Assembly: GCA_021234155.1 (NCBI GenBank) | Contig: JAJEKV010000035.1 | Span: 7,003,891 to 7,067,890 of the forward strand | Direction: 5' to 3' | Source of the DNA: Isoetes taiwanensis | Lineage: Eukaryota > Streptophyta > Lycopodiopsida > Isoetales > Isoetaceae | Length of the DNA stretch: 64,000 bases | Shown: positions 21,272 to 31,030 of the stretch, piece after piece | Numbering within the stretch: position 1 is the stretch's first letter | Layout: each line of letters starts with the position of its first letter | The notes under the pieces: generated by a model | The model's database searches: none | What the model was told of the DNA's origin: nothing | What the model saw: the letters and a program-made list of their open reading frames with translations, nothing else | Translations under genes and position numbers: made by a program

Positions 21272-22555
21272 TTAGTCGTCGTCTATGTCCATAGGAGAAT
21301 GATGAGTATTGTATAAAGCTCTTGCCAACACATCCCTTCTTGCAGTGTCTTCTAGAACTAGTTCTTCTCCAACATTTTTCTCATTCCAATTGTCCACTCC
21401 ATTCTCATCAGCCTCCTGAGAGTTCTCATTTGGGTGTGCACTTACTGCTCCTAGTTCACGTAATGCCTCCCTTGCACTTGCCTCATTTTCTTCTAACTCT
21501 GCAGCTGCCTCAGTGACCCAATCCTCATCAAATGCCTCGTTATGTATAATGCATAAATTATGCATTACCAAGCAAGCTGCTACAACAATTGGTACATGCT
21601 TTAGATGTGTCTCTGTCTTCTTCAATAGTATGTGGAATCGTGCTTTCAGTATCCCAAAGGCTCGCTCCACAGACATTCTAGTACTTGATTGGATGAAATT
21701 CCAATGTTTTTCATGATCCTTAAATCCAGTACCTTTGTTGATAAATGGTGTCAATAACCAAAGCCTAGGAGTGTATCCAGCATCCCCAAGCAAACAATAG
21801 TTCTTCATTTCACCAGACTCAAATTTAGTATAAGCTGCTGTTCTTTGCATTAAAGCCCAATCATACATGCTTCCAGCCCACCCAATATCATAGTCCCATA
21901 TCAAGCATCTTGAATCCACAATGGCCTGCAGTAGTATAGAATGGAACCCTTTCCTATTGTAATAGTCTGCACCATGGTCAACTGGAGCTGTGATAGGAAT
22001 ATGACTGCCATCTACTGCCCCAATTACATTTGGAATGCCTTGTTTTGCCACAAATGCAATAGCGAACTCTTTGCACTGCTTTTCATTTGGCCAATGTAAT
22101 CCACAATGCAATTCTCTCATTCTTAACTTGATAGTTCGACTAAATTCCAAAACACATCTATGCACCGTTGTAGTGCCAACTCCATAAAGTTCACCTACAT
22201 AGTCCAATGTAGATCCAGTGGCTAGGCGTGTCAATGCAATGGCAACCTTTTTTGGCACTTCTATTGCCATACGCATATTGGTATCTCGTTTCAATAGGAC
22301 AGGGTGCAAAATATCACAAACCCATTGAAAGGTTGCTCTAGAAACCCTCATCCTTTGTCGAAATATTCTATCTGTGTGGCTCAGTGATAGAGTGTTCTCG
22401 TAGAAGCCCTCGACCCGCTTATGCACCCAACAAATAGGCTTTGCCCTCTTCATGAAAGGCATATAGCTTACTAATTCAATCACCTGCATACATGCCTTCA
22501 TATATCTTGTTGACGGCCGTGCATCACTAGGCCTCAACAACTCTAGCATAGACAT
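21272..22555 (-). CDS. PIF/Harbinger DDE transposase, 427 aa
   Basis: One uninterrupted frame with an ATG start. A helix-turn-helix-like region (STLDYVGELYGVGTTTVHRC, about residues 116-135) precedes the DDE nuclease core: first Asp in IGAVDGSHIPI, the W-x-G-S-x-x-D block in GWAGSMYDWA, second Asp in YCLLGDAGYTPRLWLLTPF, and the Glu in SVERAFGILKARF. A family-typical MHNLC motif and an acidic C-terminal tail follow. The length is normal for plant Harbinger transposases. Such enzymes cut at the terminal inverted repeats and insert at TWA targets, usually needing the MYB-like partner protein. No stop or frameshift is seen, so this gene could still be functional although its partner gene is split. 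Confidence 0.95.
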   Translation of the reverse strand: MSMLELLRPSDARPSTRYMKACMQVIELVSYMPFMKRAKPICWVHKRVEGFYENTLSLSHTDRIFRQRMRVSRATFQWVCDILHPVLLKRDTNMRMAIEVPKKVAIALTRLATGSTLDYVGELYGVGTTTVHRCVLEFSRTIKLRMRELHCGLHWPNEKQCKEFAIAFVAKQGIPNVIGAVDGSHIPITAPVDHGADYYNRKGFHSILLQAIVDSRCLIWDYDIGWAGSMYDWALMQRTAAYTKFESGEMKNYCLLGDAGYTPRLWLLTPFINKGTGFKDHEKHWNFIQSSTRMSVERAFGILKARFHILLKKTETHLKHVPIVVAACLVMHNLCIIHNEAFDEDWVTEAAAELEENEASAREALRELGAVSAHPNENSQEADENGVDNWNEKNVGEELVLEDTARRDVLARALYNTHHSPMDIDDD

Positions 22556-22736
22556 GAAGTGCTTGACAAATTTGAAGTAGACCCTTTCGCATAGTCAGAT
22601 CCATGCCGAAGGTTATGACCTGTAAGTGTTGAAGCAAATAAACACATTTAGTGGAAGTAGAGCATCGATAAATATATATATTGTAATAACATTGCTTAGT
22701 GGAACACTACTTTTGATAATAAACAAGTAGTATTAC

Positions 22737-22811
22737 ATTGGAAAACAACTAGTGAGAATGATTTGACAATTGGAAAACAACTAGTGAGAATGATTTGACA
22801 ATTGGAAAACA
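22737..22811. repeat. 32-bp tandem repeat, 2.3 copies
   Basis: The unit ATTGGAAAACAACTAGTGAG plus AATGATTTGACA is repeated exactly between the two Harbinger genes. Confidence 0.95.
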
Positions 22812-22882
22812 AAAGTTCTTTCATTGAGAACAAAGTTGACAAACAGCAAATAGAAGACTAGTTTAAAGACTCAAATTGTAAA

Positions 22883-23348
22883 CTACTGCAGTTTCTCAAA
22901 AAGGCCTTGCAAACTCTGAGATATTCCATTCAGCATATTCAATTTTTCCTTCTCTAGTGCAAGGTTATCATCCTGGGCCTTTTCACTTATTTCAGTCATT
23001 CTTTTTATTGCTGCAGCAACCTCAGATGCTGCTCCTTTTGCTTTTCTCTTTTTCTTTGGATTTACATTCTTCTTCTCATCTGGTGTCAACCTCTTACCCC
23101 CATCTTCTTTGTCAATGTTTGTCTTACTACTCTCCCCACCCTTACTACTCTCCCCACCTTCTGTTTCAACATTGTCAACCTCTTCTGTATTTTCAGCCAT
23201 AGGTGTATTAGCATCTATGGCGCTATCATGAGCATAGCAAACAACGTGTGCACGTTCACTCATGTACTGGTCTATTAGATCAAACCACTTACACTTCTCA
23301 GATCTTTCTGCACCTGAGAGATTGTTTTGGGCCTTGTCTTGTTTATAG
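22883..23348 (-). pseudogene. Harbinger ORF1 (MYB/trihelix-like), C-terminal piece
   Basis: This piece continues the frame of 34957-35497 across the retrotransposon insertion. It starts with a segment containing NNLSGAERSEKCKWFDLID, the SG-x-x-R....C-K-W-F-D pattern seen in trihelix/MYB-like ORF1 proteins of plant Harbinger elements. It goes on through a low-complexity acidic/serine region with tandem GGESSK, a basic KKKRKAKG stretch and a C-terminal coiled-coil-like helix, to a stop at 22883. The protein is expected to bind the element ends and carry the transposase into the nucleus. The gene is disrupted only by the insertion. Confidence 0.85.
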
Positions 23349-23353
23349 TCTCC

Positions 23354-24959
23354 TGTGACGTTCCAGGGAAATATATGCCATAAATACGTATATTTCCAGG
23401 TCCGTCACTATACAAGTCTATCTTCATAGCCTTGTATACCATAGATTGTGGCACTTTGGGGCATGACTAAGTTATTCATATAACTTAGCCAACCTTAGGT
23501 TAAGACCATTTTTCACGTGGCCTTAACCTATTGGGCACCCGCCACACGGACTTACCCTATTGGAGCCATGTGGCATAACATGTGAACCCTAACCTATAAA
23601 GGCCTAAACCCTAACCCTAGGCCTCTTTTCTGGCTCCAGCAGTCTGGGAACCTTCTTCGCGCTCGAAACTCCGTTTCGAGAACCGTTTGTTGTGGCATAG
23701 CCTAGCCACGCAGCCCCCGAGTGTGGCGCATCAGCCAGGAGTGGGAGCTACCTCGAACACTTCAAGACCATGGAGGCGCCCGGGATTGGGAGGGAGTGCT
23801 TCTGGAGCAGGTGTGTAGAGTAGTGCTCTTGGTAGATCATCTGGAAGTTAGCACTCCAGATGGGTTAGTATTTCGTAGCTAGAGTAGAGCCATCCTAGAA
23901 CCCTTATTCAACATCTTGAACCCTAATCAAGGAATCCTAACTGTAAGTTAGATATGTATGATTAGGTTAAGATGTTCTTACTATGATTATCATGATATGA
24001 TGTTATGTGTTTGCTCCTCTGTATTGGGAAGGGGGGTAGAGACCTAGAGCCATATGTAGTATGCTCCTAGTTTAGATCCCTTAGTTCCTATTAGTTGCGG
24101 CCTGTGCATAGGAACCAACCGGGCTATGGAAGCTATGATGTGACTCAGCACTACACAACGGGGCTAGAGGCAATGCGGAGGGAGGATCCCTGCCGAGTGG
24201 GGGCTACGGGGGATCCCATAGTGGGCTAGGCTTAGGGTCGGTCACTTCGTGTGGGCCGAGCATGGGTCCGACACCTCCCCTCACAGAACAGCAGTGTCGC
24301 CCACGCCTCTCAAGAGTTGCAAGTGTCGGCTTGGCTCTTGTTTTGGGGGTTCGATCGGGTATGAATGCGTGTCTGCCCACGATTCTCTAGCTGCCCGAGG
24401 AGCCTCTAGACCCCCTGGGGAGATGCAACCCTTCCCCGCCTCGACGGACCCGGGAGATGCAACACAGAGTAGTCCCGATGGGTGATGCCATGGGATTGCG
24501 TATCCGGAAGGCTAGAGTCATGTCAGAGCCTGATCTAGCCCATCTGCAAAGTATGCACATGAGGGGCGGATGGAGTGGTCAACACTAGCCATTGTCTATA
24601 GCCAGCCCCGCCATTGTTATGACTCGGTCTGCTCTATCTTGAGGCCTATCCAGTCAGTCGACCTCCTTATGAGTCGGAGCCATGGGTAGAAGCTCTCATG
24701 ATTTATGGCATATGATTATGTTCTTTGCAGCTATGGATATATGGATGAGCTACCCTTCGAGGTAGCATGATGTATTGTTATTGCTAGTTCTGACGATGTT
24801 TATGCTTCCGCTGTGATAGGAGCCCATAGGGGAAGGGCGCGCAAGACACCTTCGTGTCCCCTTCCCTCACTACGGTGGTCCGTGCGGTCGAAGGACCGGA
24901 TGGGGGATTTCCTACCGAGTGTACGGCCGGGCGCCGTATATTTAGCAGGGAGCGTCACA
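23354..24959 (+). repeat. 5' LTR of element 1
   Basis: Starts TGTGACGTTCC and ends GGAGCGTCACA, so the two ends are themselves an 11-bp inverted repeat with one mismatch. It differs from the 3' LTR by scattered substitutions and several small indels; for example it lacks about 16 bp near 24010 and has extra bases near 24230. The internal landmark GGGAAGGGGGGTAGAGACCT is also present in slightly altered form in the LTR of element 2. Confidence 0.97.
23595..23620 (+). promoter_or_regulatory. LTR promoter: TATA box followed by telobox-like motif
   Basis: TATAAA at 23595-23600 is followed by CTAAACCCTAACCCTAG at 23604-23620. The same pairing occurs in the 3' LTR (TATAAA at 33592) and, as TATATAA plus CTAAAACCCTAGACCCTAG, in the LTR of element 2 (52785-52813). 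The transcription start is probably about 30 bp downstream of the TATA box. Confidence 0.7.
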
Positions 24960-24960
24960 A

Positions 24961-24972
24961 TGGTATCAGAGC
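24961..24972 (+). other. Primer-binding site of element 1 (tRNA-iMet)
   Basis: TGGTATCAGAGC, one base after the 5' LTR, complementary to the 3' end of initiator-Met tRNA. Confidence 0.93.
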
Positions 24973-25432
24973 GATGTTCTTGGTTGACCAAGAACTAGCA
25001 CTGACCATAACCATGAAAGTAGTCTAACAGGCCTATAGGGGTATGAAATTAAAAGAATTTTCTACCATCAAACCTCGAAAATAGGGGAAAATTTTTTTCT
25101 CCTAGGTAGTGGGTCCGAAATTAGGTTAAATGTCAGACGAAGAAAGGAATAAGTCAAATTCACCTTCTAGTAAATTTGGAGTGAAAATTATGCATCTGCA
25201 TCAAATTTCACCTAAAATGGGCCAATCTGAGACCCGAGTGAAAAATGGCACAAATCCATAATTTATACTTCAAACTATTAGGAAATTTGGAATTCTAAAG
25301 GCATAATACGAATTTAAGTATGTATATTAGAAATTAAATATATGTTAATAATAAGGGTACTTTGGTGTAATTAATAAGGGGGGCTAATAACTAGGCCTAT
25401 TAATGGTAGGGAATATTCCCAGGGACCCTCCC

Positions 25433-25441
25433 TTTTAAATA
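25433..25441 (+). promoter_or_regulatory. TATA-like box of the element 1 H3-like gene
   Basis: TTTTAAATA lies 98 bp upstream of the ATG at 25531, after CCCTCCC. Element 2 has CTCCCTATAAATA at the corresponding place. The position, well inside the element, suggests an internal promoter separate from the LTR. Confidence 0.5.
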
Positions 25442-25530
25442 TCCCTGACACCTCATTTTCCCTCCAACCTTTTGCTCCTCCATCTCTCTCTTGCTCAGCC
25501 TTACGTCACCCGTTTTCCACACCCTTAAGT

Positions 25531-26629
25531 ATGGCTCGAACCAAGCAGACAGCTAGGAAGTTTGGGGAGAGGCCTACACTCTCGATGGCGCAGGTAGCAG
25601 TAGGTCGCCATGTCAAGAAGATTCCGCCACACCTTCGACCGAAGCCGGGCGAAGAGAAGTTCTCCTCCAGCAGTGATGACACCTTCCACACCATGGAAGA
25701 GGAGGCGCCTAGCAGCAGCAGCTCTTCGCCGGGCCGGGCACCCGTGAGAACGGGCGAGTCCCGGCCACTTTGGACCTTCGGCGACACCTGAGGTGGAGCA
25801 AAGGAAAAGAGCAGCCCCAAAGATCGCATCGAGGAGGCGGGCCCGTCGGCACCAAAGAAGAAGGGAAAGGAGAAGGTGGCAGAGTGGCCAGAGGAAACGG
25901 AGGCAAGAAAAAGAGGCGTAGGGAGCTGCTCGAGAAGGAGCGGGCGAATCCAAGAAGAAACGACATGTGCTCCTGGATCGCCGTGATTGAAGAACCTCAA
26001 CCCCGCAGGCCAGATGAGGTGGAAGAGGTAGAAGGAGGCGGCGGTGATGAAGAGGAAGAGGACGAAGTCATTGTGGAGCCTTCAGACTAACGCGACGCCC
26101 ACCCTACCCCGGTGGCCTTTGCCACCGAAGGTGGTCAAGCAGCGTAAAGGTGGGCGAGTGGCCATTCGCCCGTGAGGACCGCGAATCTCGCTGCAGCCGG
26201 CGGCCTACCAGGAGTACCTCCGCCGCCGGACGAGGTACAATGACCGGTATTGTAGGCGAACGCGGAGCGCTACATTAAGGGCGCCAGCGAAGCCGCCACC
26301 TCCACGCCCCGAAAAGCCGGGCTAAGGTCCATCATGGGCTAACTCTCAAGACGCCTCGCTTTCTCCGGGAGATTAAGCACTTCCAGCAGTGCACTAATCT
26401 CCTAATCAGGAAGGCTCCTTTTGAGCTCCTGTTGCGGGAAGTTATGCAGGAATTCGTCACCGACTATAGGGTGACATCTTTGACGACGAGAGTCCTGCAG
26501 GTGGCAGCCGAAGCGGAGCTGACCCAGCTTTTTGAGGAGGGCAACTTATGCGCAATCCACGCCAAGAGGGTGACCGTAATGCCCAAGGATCTCCATTTGG
26601 CGTGGAGGATCCGCAAGGAGTACCCTTGA
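25531..26629 (+). pseudogene. Retrotransposon-borne histone H3-like gene (element 1)
   Basis: The ATG at 25531 opens MARTKQTARKFGERPTLSMA; residues 2-10 are identical to the conserved H3 tail through Lys9, but Phe replaces Ser10. A Ser/acidic-rich and then Lys/Arg-rich linker of roughly 260 codons follows, where H3 has about 25 residues, with the frame lost near 25790 and again before 26279. From about 26330 an open frame encodes the whole H3 fold: [20 protein letters not shown] (alphaN), [20 protein letters not shown] (alpha1/loop1), a central helix with [17 protein letters not shown], then [20 protein letters not shown] and a stop at 26629. The fold is about 99 residues, like H3, without the longer loop 1 of centromeric H3. 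It lies 570 bp after the primer-binding site and before the second accessory gene. Homology to H3 is firm; function is unknown, and this copy is broken. Confidence 0.92.
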
Positions 26630-26836
26630 ACCTCCGAATTTTGTACCTGTAATTAAAATTTTGGTGTAAACTGGCTATCCTTATTAATATATATCTCCTT
26701 CGTCTTGTAAAATTGATGTAAAGAGGTAGTTAGAGAAGTCAAATTGTACTAAAATTTTTTGTATCTAACTTGTAATAGTTCAATTATTCTACCCCTAACT
26801 AGAAAAAAATTGATTTCCGAGCAAAATGCCGAAACC

Positions 26837-27089
26837 GGGTGGGTCCGCGCCAAACCCCTTTCCGACAGTTTCGGAAGCCCCTTTCGCGCGAACCCTCCCT
26901 ATTTCGCCTGTAGGTGTCCATTTTGCTCGGGAAAAGTTACATGCTAGGCTAGAATTGATCAATTAGTCATGTTAGGATCTTTCCAACCTCAAAAATTCGT
27001 CAAATTTGCTTCAAAATTGCGAAAGTGGGTGGGTCCGCACCAAACCCCCTTCCGTCAGTTTTGGAAGGCCCTTTCGTGCGAACCCTCCC
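26837..27089 (+). repeat. Two dyad (hairpin) repeats upstream of the second gene, element 1
   Basis: Unit F (26837-26899) has arms GGGTGGGTCCGCGC and GCGCGAACCCTCCC around an inner TCCGA-CAGTT-TCGGA stem. Unit G (27027-27089) has arms GGGTGGGTCCGCAC and GTGCGAACCCTCCC. The G:C pair in F is A:T in G, so pairing is kept while the sequence changes. The pair sits 184-436 bp before the TATA box at 27273. Confidence 0.8.
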
Positions 27090-27272
27090 GATTTGGCCCT
27101 TTTTGGCCTAATTTGACCAATTTTGACCCAACAAACTGCCATGTAGTGTCTCTTGCTTTGTTTTGCTTAGATTTGCACTTCATGATAGTTTATTTGGACA
27201 CCCATAGCCATAGAACAAAAGTTTTTTTCCCATCAAGAACCCTTGTGCACGGAACCCGATGCACCCCTAGTC

Positions 27273-27280
27273 TATAAAAA
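27273..27280 (+). promoter_or_regulatory. TATA box of the second accessory gene, element 1
   Basis: TATAAAAA, 115 bp upstream of the ATG at 27388. In element 2, TATAAAAAA lies 117 bp upstream of the matching ATG. The conserved spacing supports an internal promoter. Confidence 0.7.
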
Positions 27281-27387
27281 GGGCCCTCATTTGTCATTTT
27301 CTTCCCATCAAAACTGCTCTCAGCCTTTGCGATCTTCTAGCTCCTTGCTCATCTTCACAAACCATTTTTCATACTCCTCTCTGCTCA

Positions 27388-28892
27388 ATGGCGCCCTCAA
27401 ACTTTGTTAGATGGTATGACGCTGCCAATCACATCCGTGATTTTCCTGCTGACCAAGCTTTCCATGTCTTCGATCACCTCTTTGATCTCCATGCCACATT
27501 GACTAGGACTCCCTATTACACCGACATCATCTGCCAGTATGACCAGCAAATACTACCCTGGGAAGTTAGTTTGCCACCTAGGAAAGGGAAATGGGTTTCT
27601 CTAGACTCTCTGACCCAAGCCATAGGTGGGGGATCTAAGGCCAAGAATAAGGTGTGGGATAGAACCAGAAGTATGCCAGATTACATGACCTGTAAGCATC
27701 ATAGGCACAGATACCTCTCAAACCAAGCAGCCTTCGCTTTGTTCATGCAGTACAAGGCAGTCAACCAACCAGGGGAGCCGTCAATTCAGTCCTTAGATCT
27801 AGCACCTCTCGACACCCGAAGGGAGCAGATCAGCATCCATGAGATCGACTCTACCGAGTACGAGTACTATGGCGCGACCTCAGGAACACCCATGCTGCAG
27901 ATCGAGCAGGATTACGAGCAGCAAGGGGAGGAGAACCCAAGTTGGGAGATGAGAGAGGCAGCAAGGATGGAGAGGCGAATAGCTAGGCAGAAAGGCACAC
28001 TAAGGCGAGATTTCGAACCACCACTTGGCATCACAGCCCTGTCACCAGTGATCATCGACGGCGAGGAGTACATCTTGGCTAACGACATCCTCAACCTTCC
28101 CGATTGCCAAGAAGAAGGTCTCAGAATCGACGAGCTCCTCAGGGCAGGGACTTCATCGATTACTCCTACCAAGAAATTCCAAGGGAAATAACGGAGCGAC
28201 ACTCCTACGCCGGGGAGACGATGTCGGATATACAAGCTTATCAGCAGATAAGGCAGATGTATCAACAACAAGAACCCATCATCCCAGAAGAGGAGTTCCA
28301 GCAGATACAAAGCAGATTGTATAAGCCAGGAAGGGGTCCAAGCTCTAGCCGACCAGTCCGTTCCAGGAGTTCGCGTGAGGCACATGCCAACATCAACTTG
28401 GAGAACGCTACCACAATGTGGAGGGACCACGAAGACCTCGTAGCAATAGACATCTATGGGGAAGCAGCTAGCAGAAGAGGCACAGGGTCCAACATCGCGG
28501 GTAAAGGCAAGGCGCTTCGATACTATCTTCCAGCTCTTAGCCAAGGGCAGATGATAGTATTCCACAAGGAGTTTAGCCCAAGAGGAGAAGAGTCTGTTGC
28601 GCTCCTCATAGCCCTCTCTGGCTTTGGGTAGCACGCCAGACTAGGCCACAGATCGGACCATGTCATCCTTTTCAAGAGATCAGTAGCTCTTCACTGCCTC
28701 GACTTCGCCAGGGGCCACCTCAGGGATGCACAATTGTCAGTAGTGGCAGCAACGGCACCCGAACTTCCAGCACCCCAGATGGCTAGAGCACTTGAAGGAG
28801 GATCAGCCGCAAGGATCTTGCAGAACGTCGGAAAAGGGCTACATCTCAAGAACATCAAGAACTTCTTCAAGAACATGAAGGGCCATCGATGA
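27388..28892 (+). pseudogene. Second accessory gene (ORF2) of element 1, unknown family, about 500 aa
   Basis: Starts MAPSNFVRWYDAANHIRDF and runs open for 267 codons. One frameshift near 28140 and one in-frame TAG at 28629 interrupt it before a final stop at 28892. Landmarks shared with element 2 are MAxSxFxRW at the N-terminus, an acidic glutamine/arginine-rich middle, LPxCxxxGLRxDE, AGETMSDIQAY, GKALRYYLPALSQGQ, FSPRGEESVALLIALSGFG, HARL....DHV, and a basic lysine-rich end. I do not recognise the family; it has no zinc knuckle, protease or nuclease motif, and gag-pol lies downstream. It has fewer lesions than pol. It might be a structural or chromatin-associated accessory protein, but nothing shows this directly. 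Confidence 0.75.
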
Positions 28893-30260
28893 TGGAAATA
28901 TTTGCGTTGTCCTCAATTAAATTGTATTGAATAACCTCTCTTTTAGATATTATCATGTATTTCATGAAATGTATTTCTATATACTAATTAATGTCTTACC
29001 ATGATCTTGACTTGTAAGTGGAATTTTCACATAATTTCTTTTGTACCTAACAACAATATCAATTCAGGAGTTAGAAGAATCATCCTCGAATCTAATAACC
29101 TTCAAGGCAGATGAGTTAAACACGAAAGATTCTACGCAGTGGTGAACATTACCCTCAAGCTCTTGGGATGCGACACCGAGCGTTATGTTATCTACATCAG
29201 CAAGTCCACTAAGAGGGATAATGTTAAGGACGATAGTCAACATCAACATTAAGGACGAGTAGAGTCAGAATATGTTCAATGAAAGGAAGCAGAGCATTTG
29301 GATGATCATATAACAACTCCAAGGATACCAGACTTTCCTACAAATTAGGGATCATTGCAACGACTAACGATTAACGACTACACCAGCGCTAAGCGAGTTA
29401 GAGGACCTATCAGATAGTAGAGTATCTTAGAATCATGGGTGTTAGCATCCATGATGGGATTTGGACGAAATTTCGAATAGATTTTGTTTTTTTTGTTTTT
29501 TTTTTCTTTTAGAAAGATGGACCCAAGAATTGAGCAAAGCTTCAAGGATTGGGAAGAAAATGTATGGAGTACAACAATTGTATACATTGCTGGCAGATAT
29601 CCAACGTATTGGAACCTCTTCGTGAGCTTGATCACCTCGCTAAGAAGGATTCAATAATAGGATAACCGTTGACTATGTATATGACGAGTACTTCCGCAGC
29701 ATAAGGAATAATCCGACCAAATGAAAGGAAGCAATCTAATAAGTCCGGCCAACTTCTTAGATGGCATCAACTCAAAGGTGGGACTATTTCAAGAGGGCAA
29801 TAATTAAGAAAGGGTAGATCCTAGAGTATGGATTAGATCTAAAACAAGAATAATTATCTAATCATATAGTTTTCTATGTGTGCCCAAAAGTAATGTCATG
29901 CCGACTAAACTTGTGGCCATAAGATTTATGTAAGTAGTTCTTTAACTTGTAATTTTGCACCTCCTAGATGACGGACATCTTTAAGAGCAAGACTCTTATG
30001 TCTAAATCTAGGCCAGTAATTAAGCCAAGGCCAAGTAATTAGCAGCACCAACGGAACAAGAGTCAAGTTCGACACCAAGCTTAAGCGAAGCAAAGTAGAG
30101 CATCGGCACCAACTTATGTACATTGGCAACTATGACCTCATAATAGACATGCAATATTAAAGCTGGCTAAGGCAATAATTGATTATCATAAGCAAGAGAT
30201 ACTTATCCCAGCACCAAAGAGCAAGTACCTTATAATTTAAGTTAAGGAAGTAATTCCAAT
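28893..30260 (+). pseudogene. Decayed gag and protease region of element 1
   Basis: The interval lies where gag is found in element 2 but is full of stops. Near the end, GTTAAGGAAGTAATTCCAAT and CGTGCAACGCATG match the end of the protease region of element 2 (near 62600-62632). No zinc knuckle is preserved. A run of T-rich sequence lies at about 29486-29510. Confidence 0.45.
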
Positions 30261-30261
30261 C

Positions 30262-31030
30262 GTGCAACGCATGTCAGTAAAGCAATTACTTAAGTACATC
30301 ATGAGGAATGAGGTTGTACATAAGCTACAAGTTGTCGACCCCAACTACAAGAGTAAGAAGGAAGATACTTCGAAACAGTTGCCTCGGCCAATTTCTAAGT
30401 TAATCAAGAAGTCCCATGATATATCTTTGCTCTATAGAGGCATAGAGTCTGAAATCACTATTGCACCGGAGGCAGAGCCGATCAGCGAGGCTCTCTATAG
30501 AATCAGCACTTCCGAGCTAACAGAACTCAAGAATCAGTTGTAAGAGTTGATCGACTTGGAGATCTTTTCGGCCAGGATGGAAGTCTAAAGATGCATATCA
30601 ACCATGGGCAGCTCAACAAGTAAACGACATAGTGGATCAGCCCGAGAAGCAAGATTCTTCTACAAAATCGACTTAAGTTCGGGCAATCATCAAATAAGGA
30701 TGAAGGAGAAAGATAATTATAAGACTCCTTCAGAACACGGTATGGGCACCATGATTTTACAGTAATGCCCCTAAGTCTATGGAATGCTCCACCAACTTGT
30801 ATGCATTTGAGGAACGACATCTTCGAAGATTCCTTGGATGATTTCTTCATCAATTCTCTTCGACGACATCGTGATCTACAGCAAATCAATGGAAGAACAT
30901 GCAGCCGTGGAGATGTTAAGACGTCGCCACTCATTGGCAAGCTTCTGAAGCATCAATTTGCAATGCCATCTCCACTTCGGCAAGCGAATTCGGCAAGAAG
31001 ATAGAAGAAGCCATCTCCCCCAACATGGAG
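30262..31030 (+). pseudogene. Reverse transcriptase remnant of element 1
   Basis: The end of the connecting region (YRGIESEITIAPEAEPISEA) leads to the RT entry motif ELTELKNQL. After a stop, scattered frames preserve FYKIDLSSGNHQIRMKE and, near 30860, LFDDIVIYSKSMEEH, which holds the catalytic F/Y-x-D-D box. Much of the fingers/palm region between is deleted, and several frame changes are present. It cannot encode a working enzyme. Confidence 0.8.

Noticed and set aside
25506-26000. Minus-strand frames of 142-164 codons opposite the H3-like gene
   Set aside because: They mirror the GC-rich linker of the plus-strand gene and have no family resemblance.
25531-26629. Interpretation as centromeric histone CENH3
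   Set aside because: Loop 1 and the alpha1-to-alpha2 spacing match canonical H3 in length, the ARTKQTARK tail is canonical, and the MPKD motif is of the H3.1/H3.3 type. The long linker is unusual but not CENH3-like.
27912-28634. A 240-codon minus-strand frame
   Set aside because: It is antisense to the conserved second accessory gene, whose plus-strand reading is supported by its homologue in element 2.
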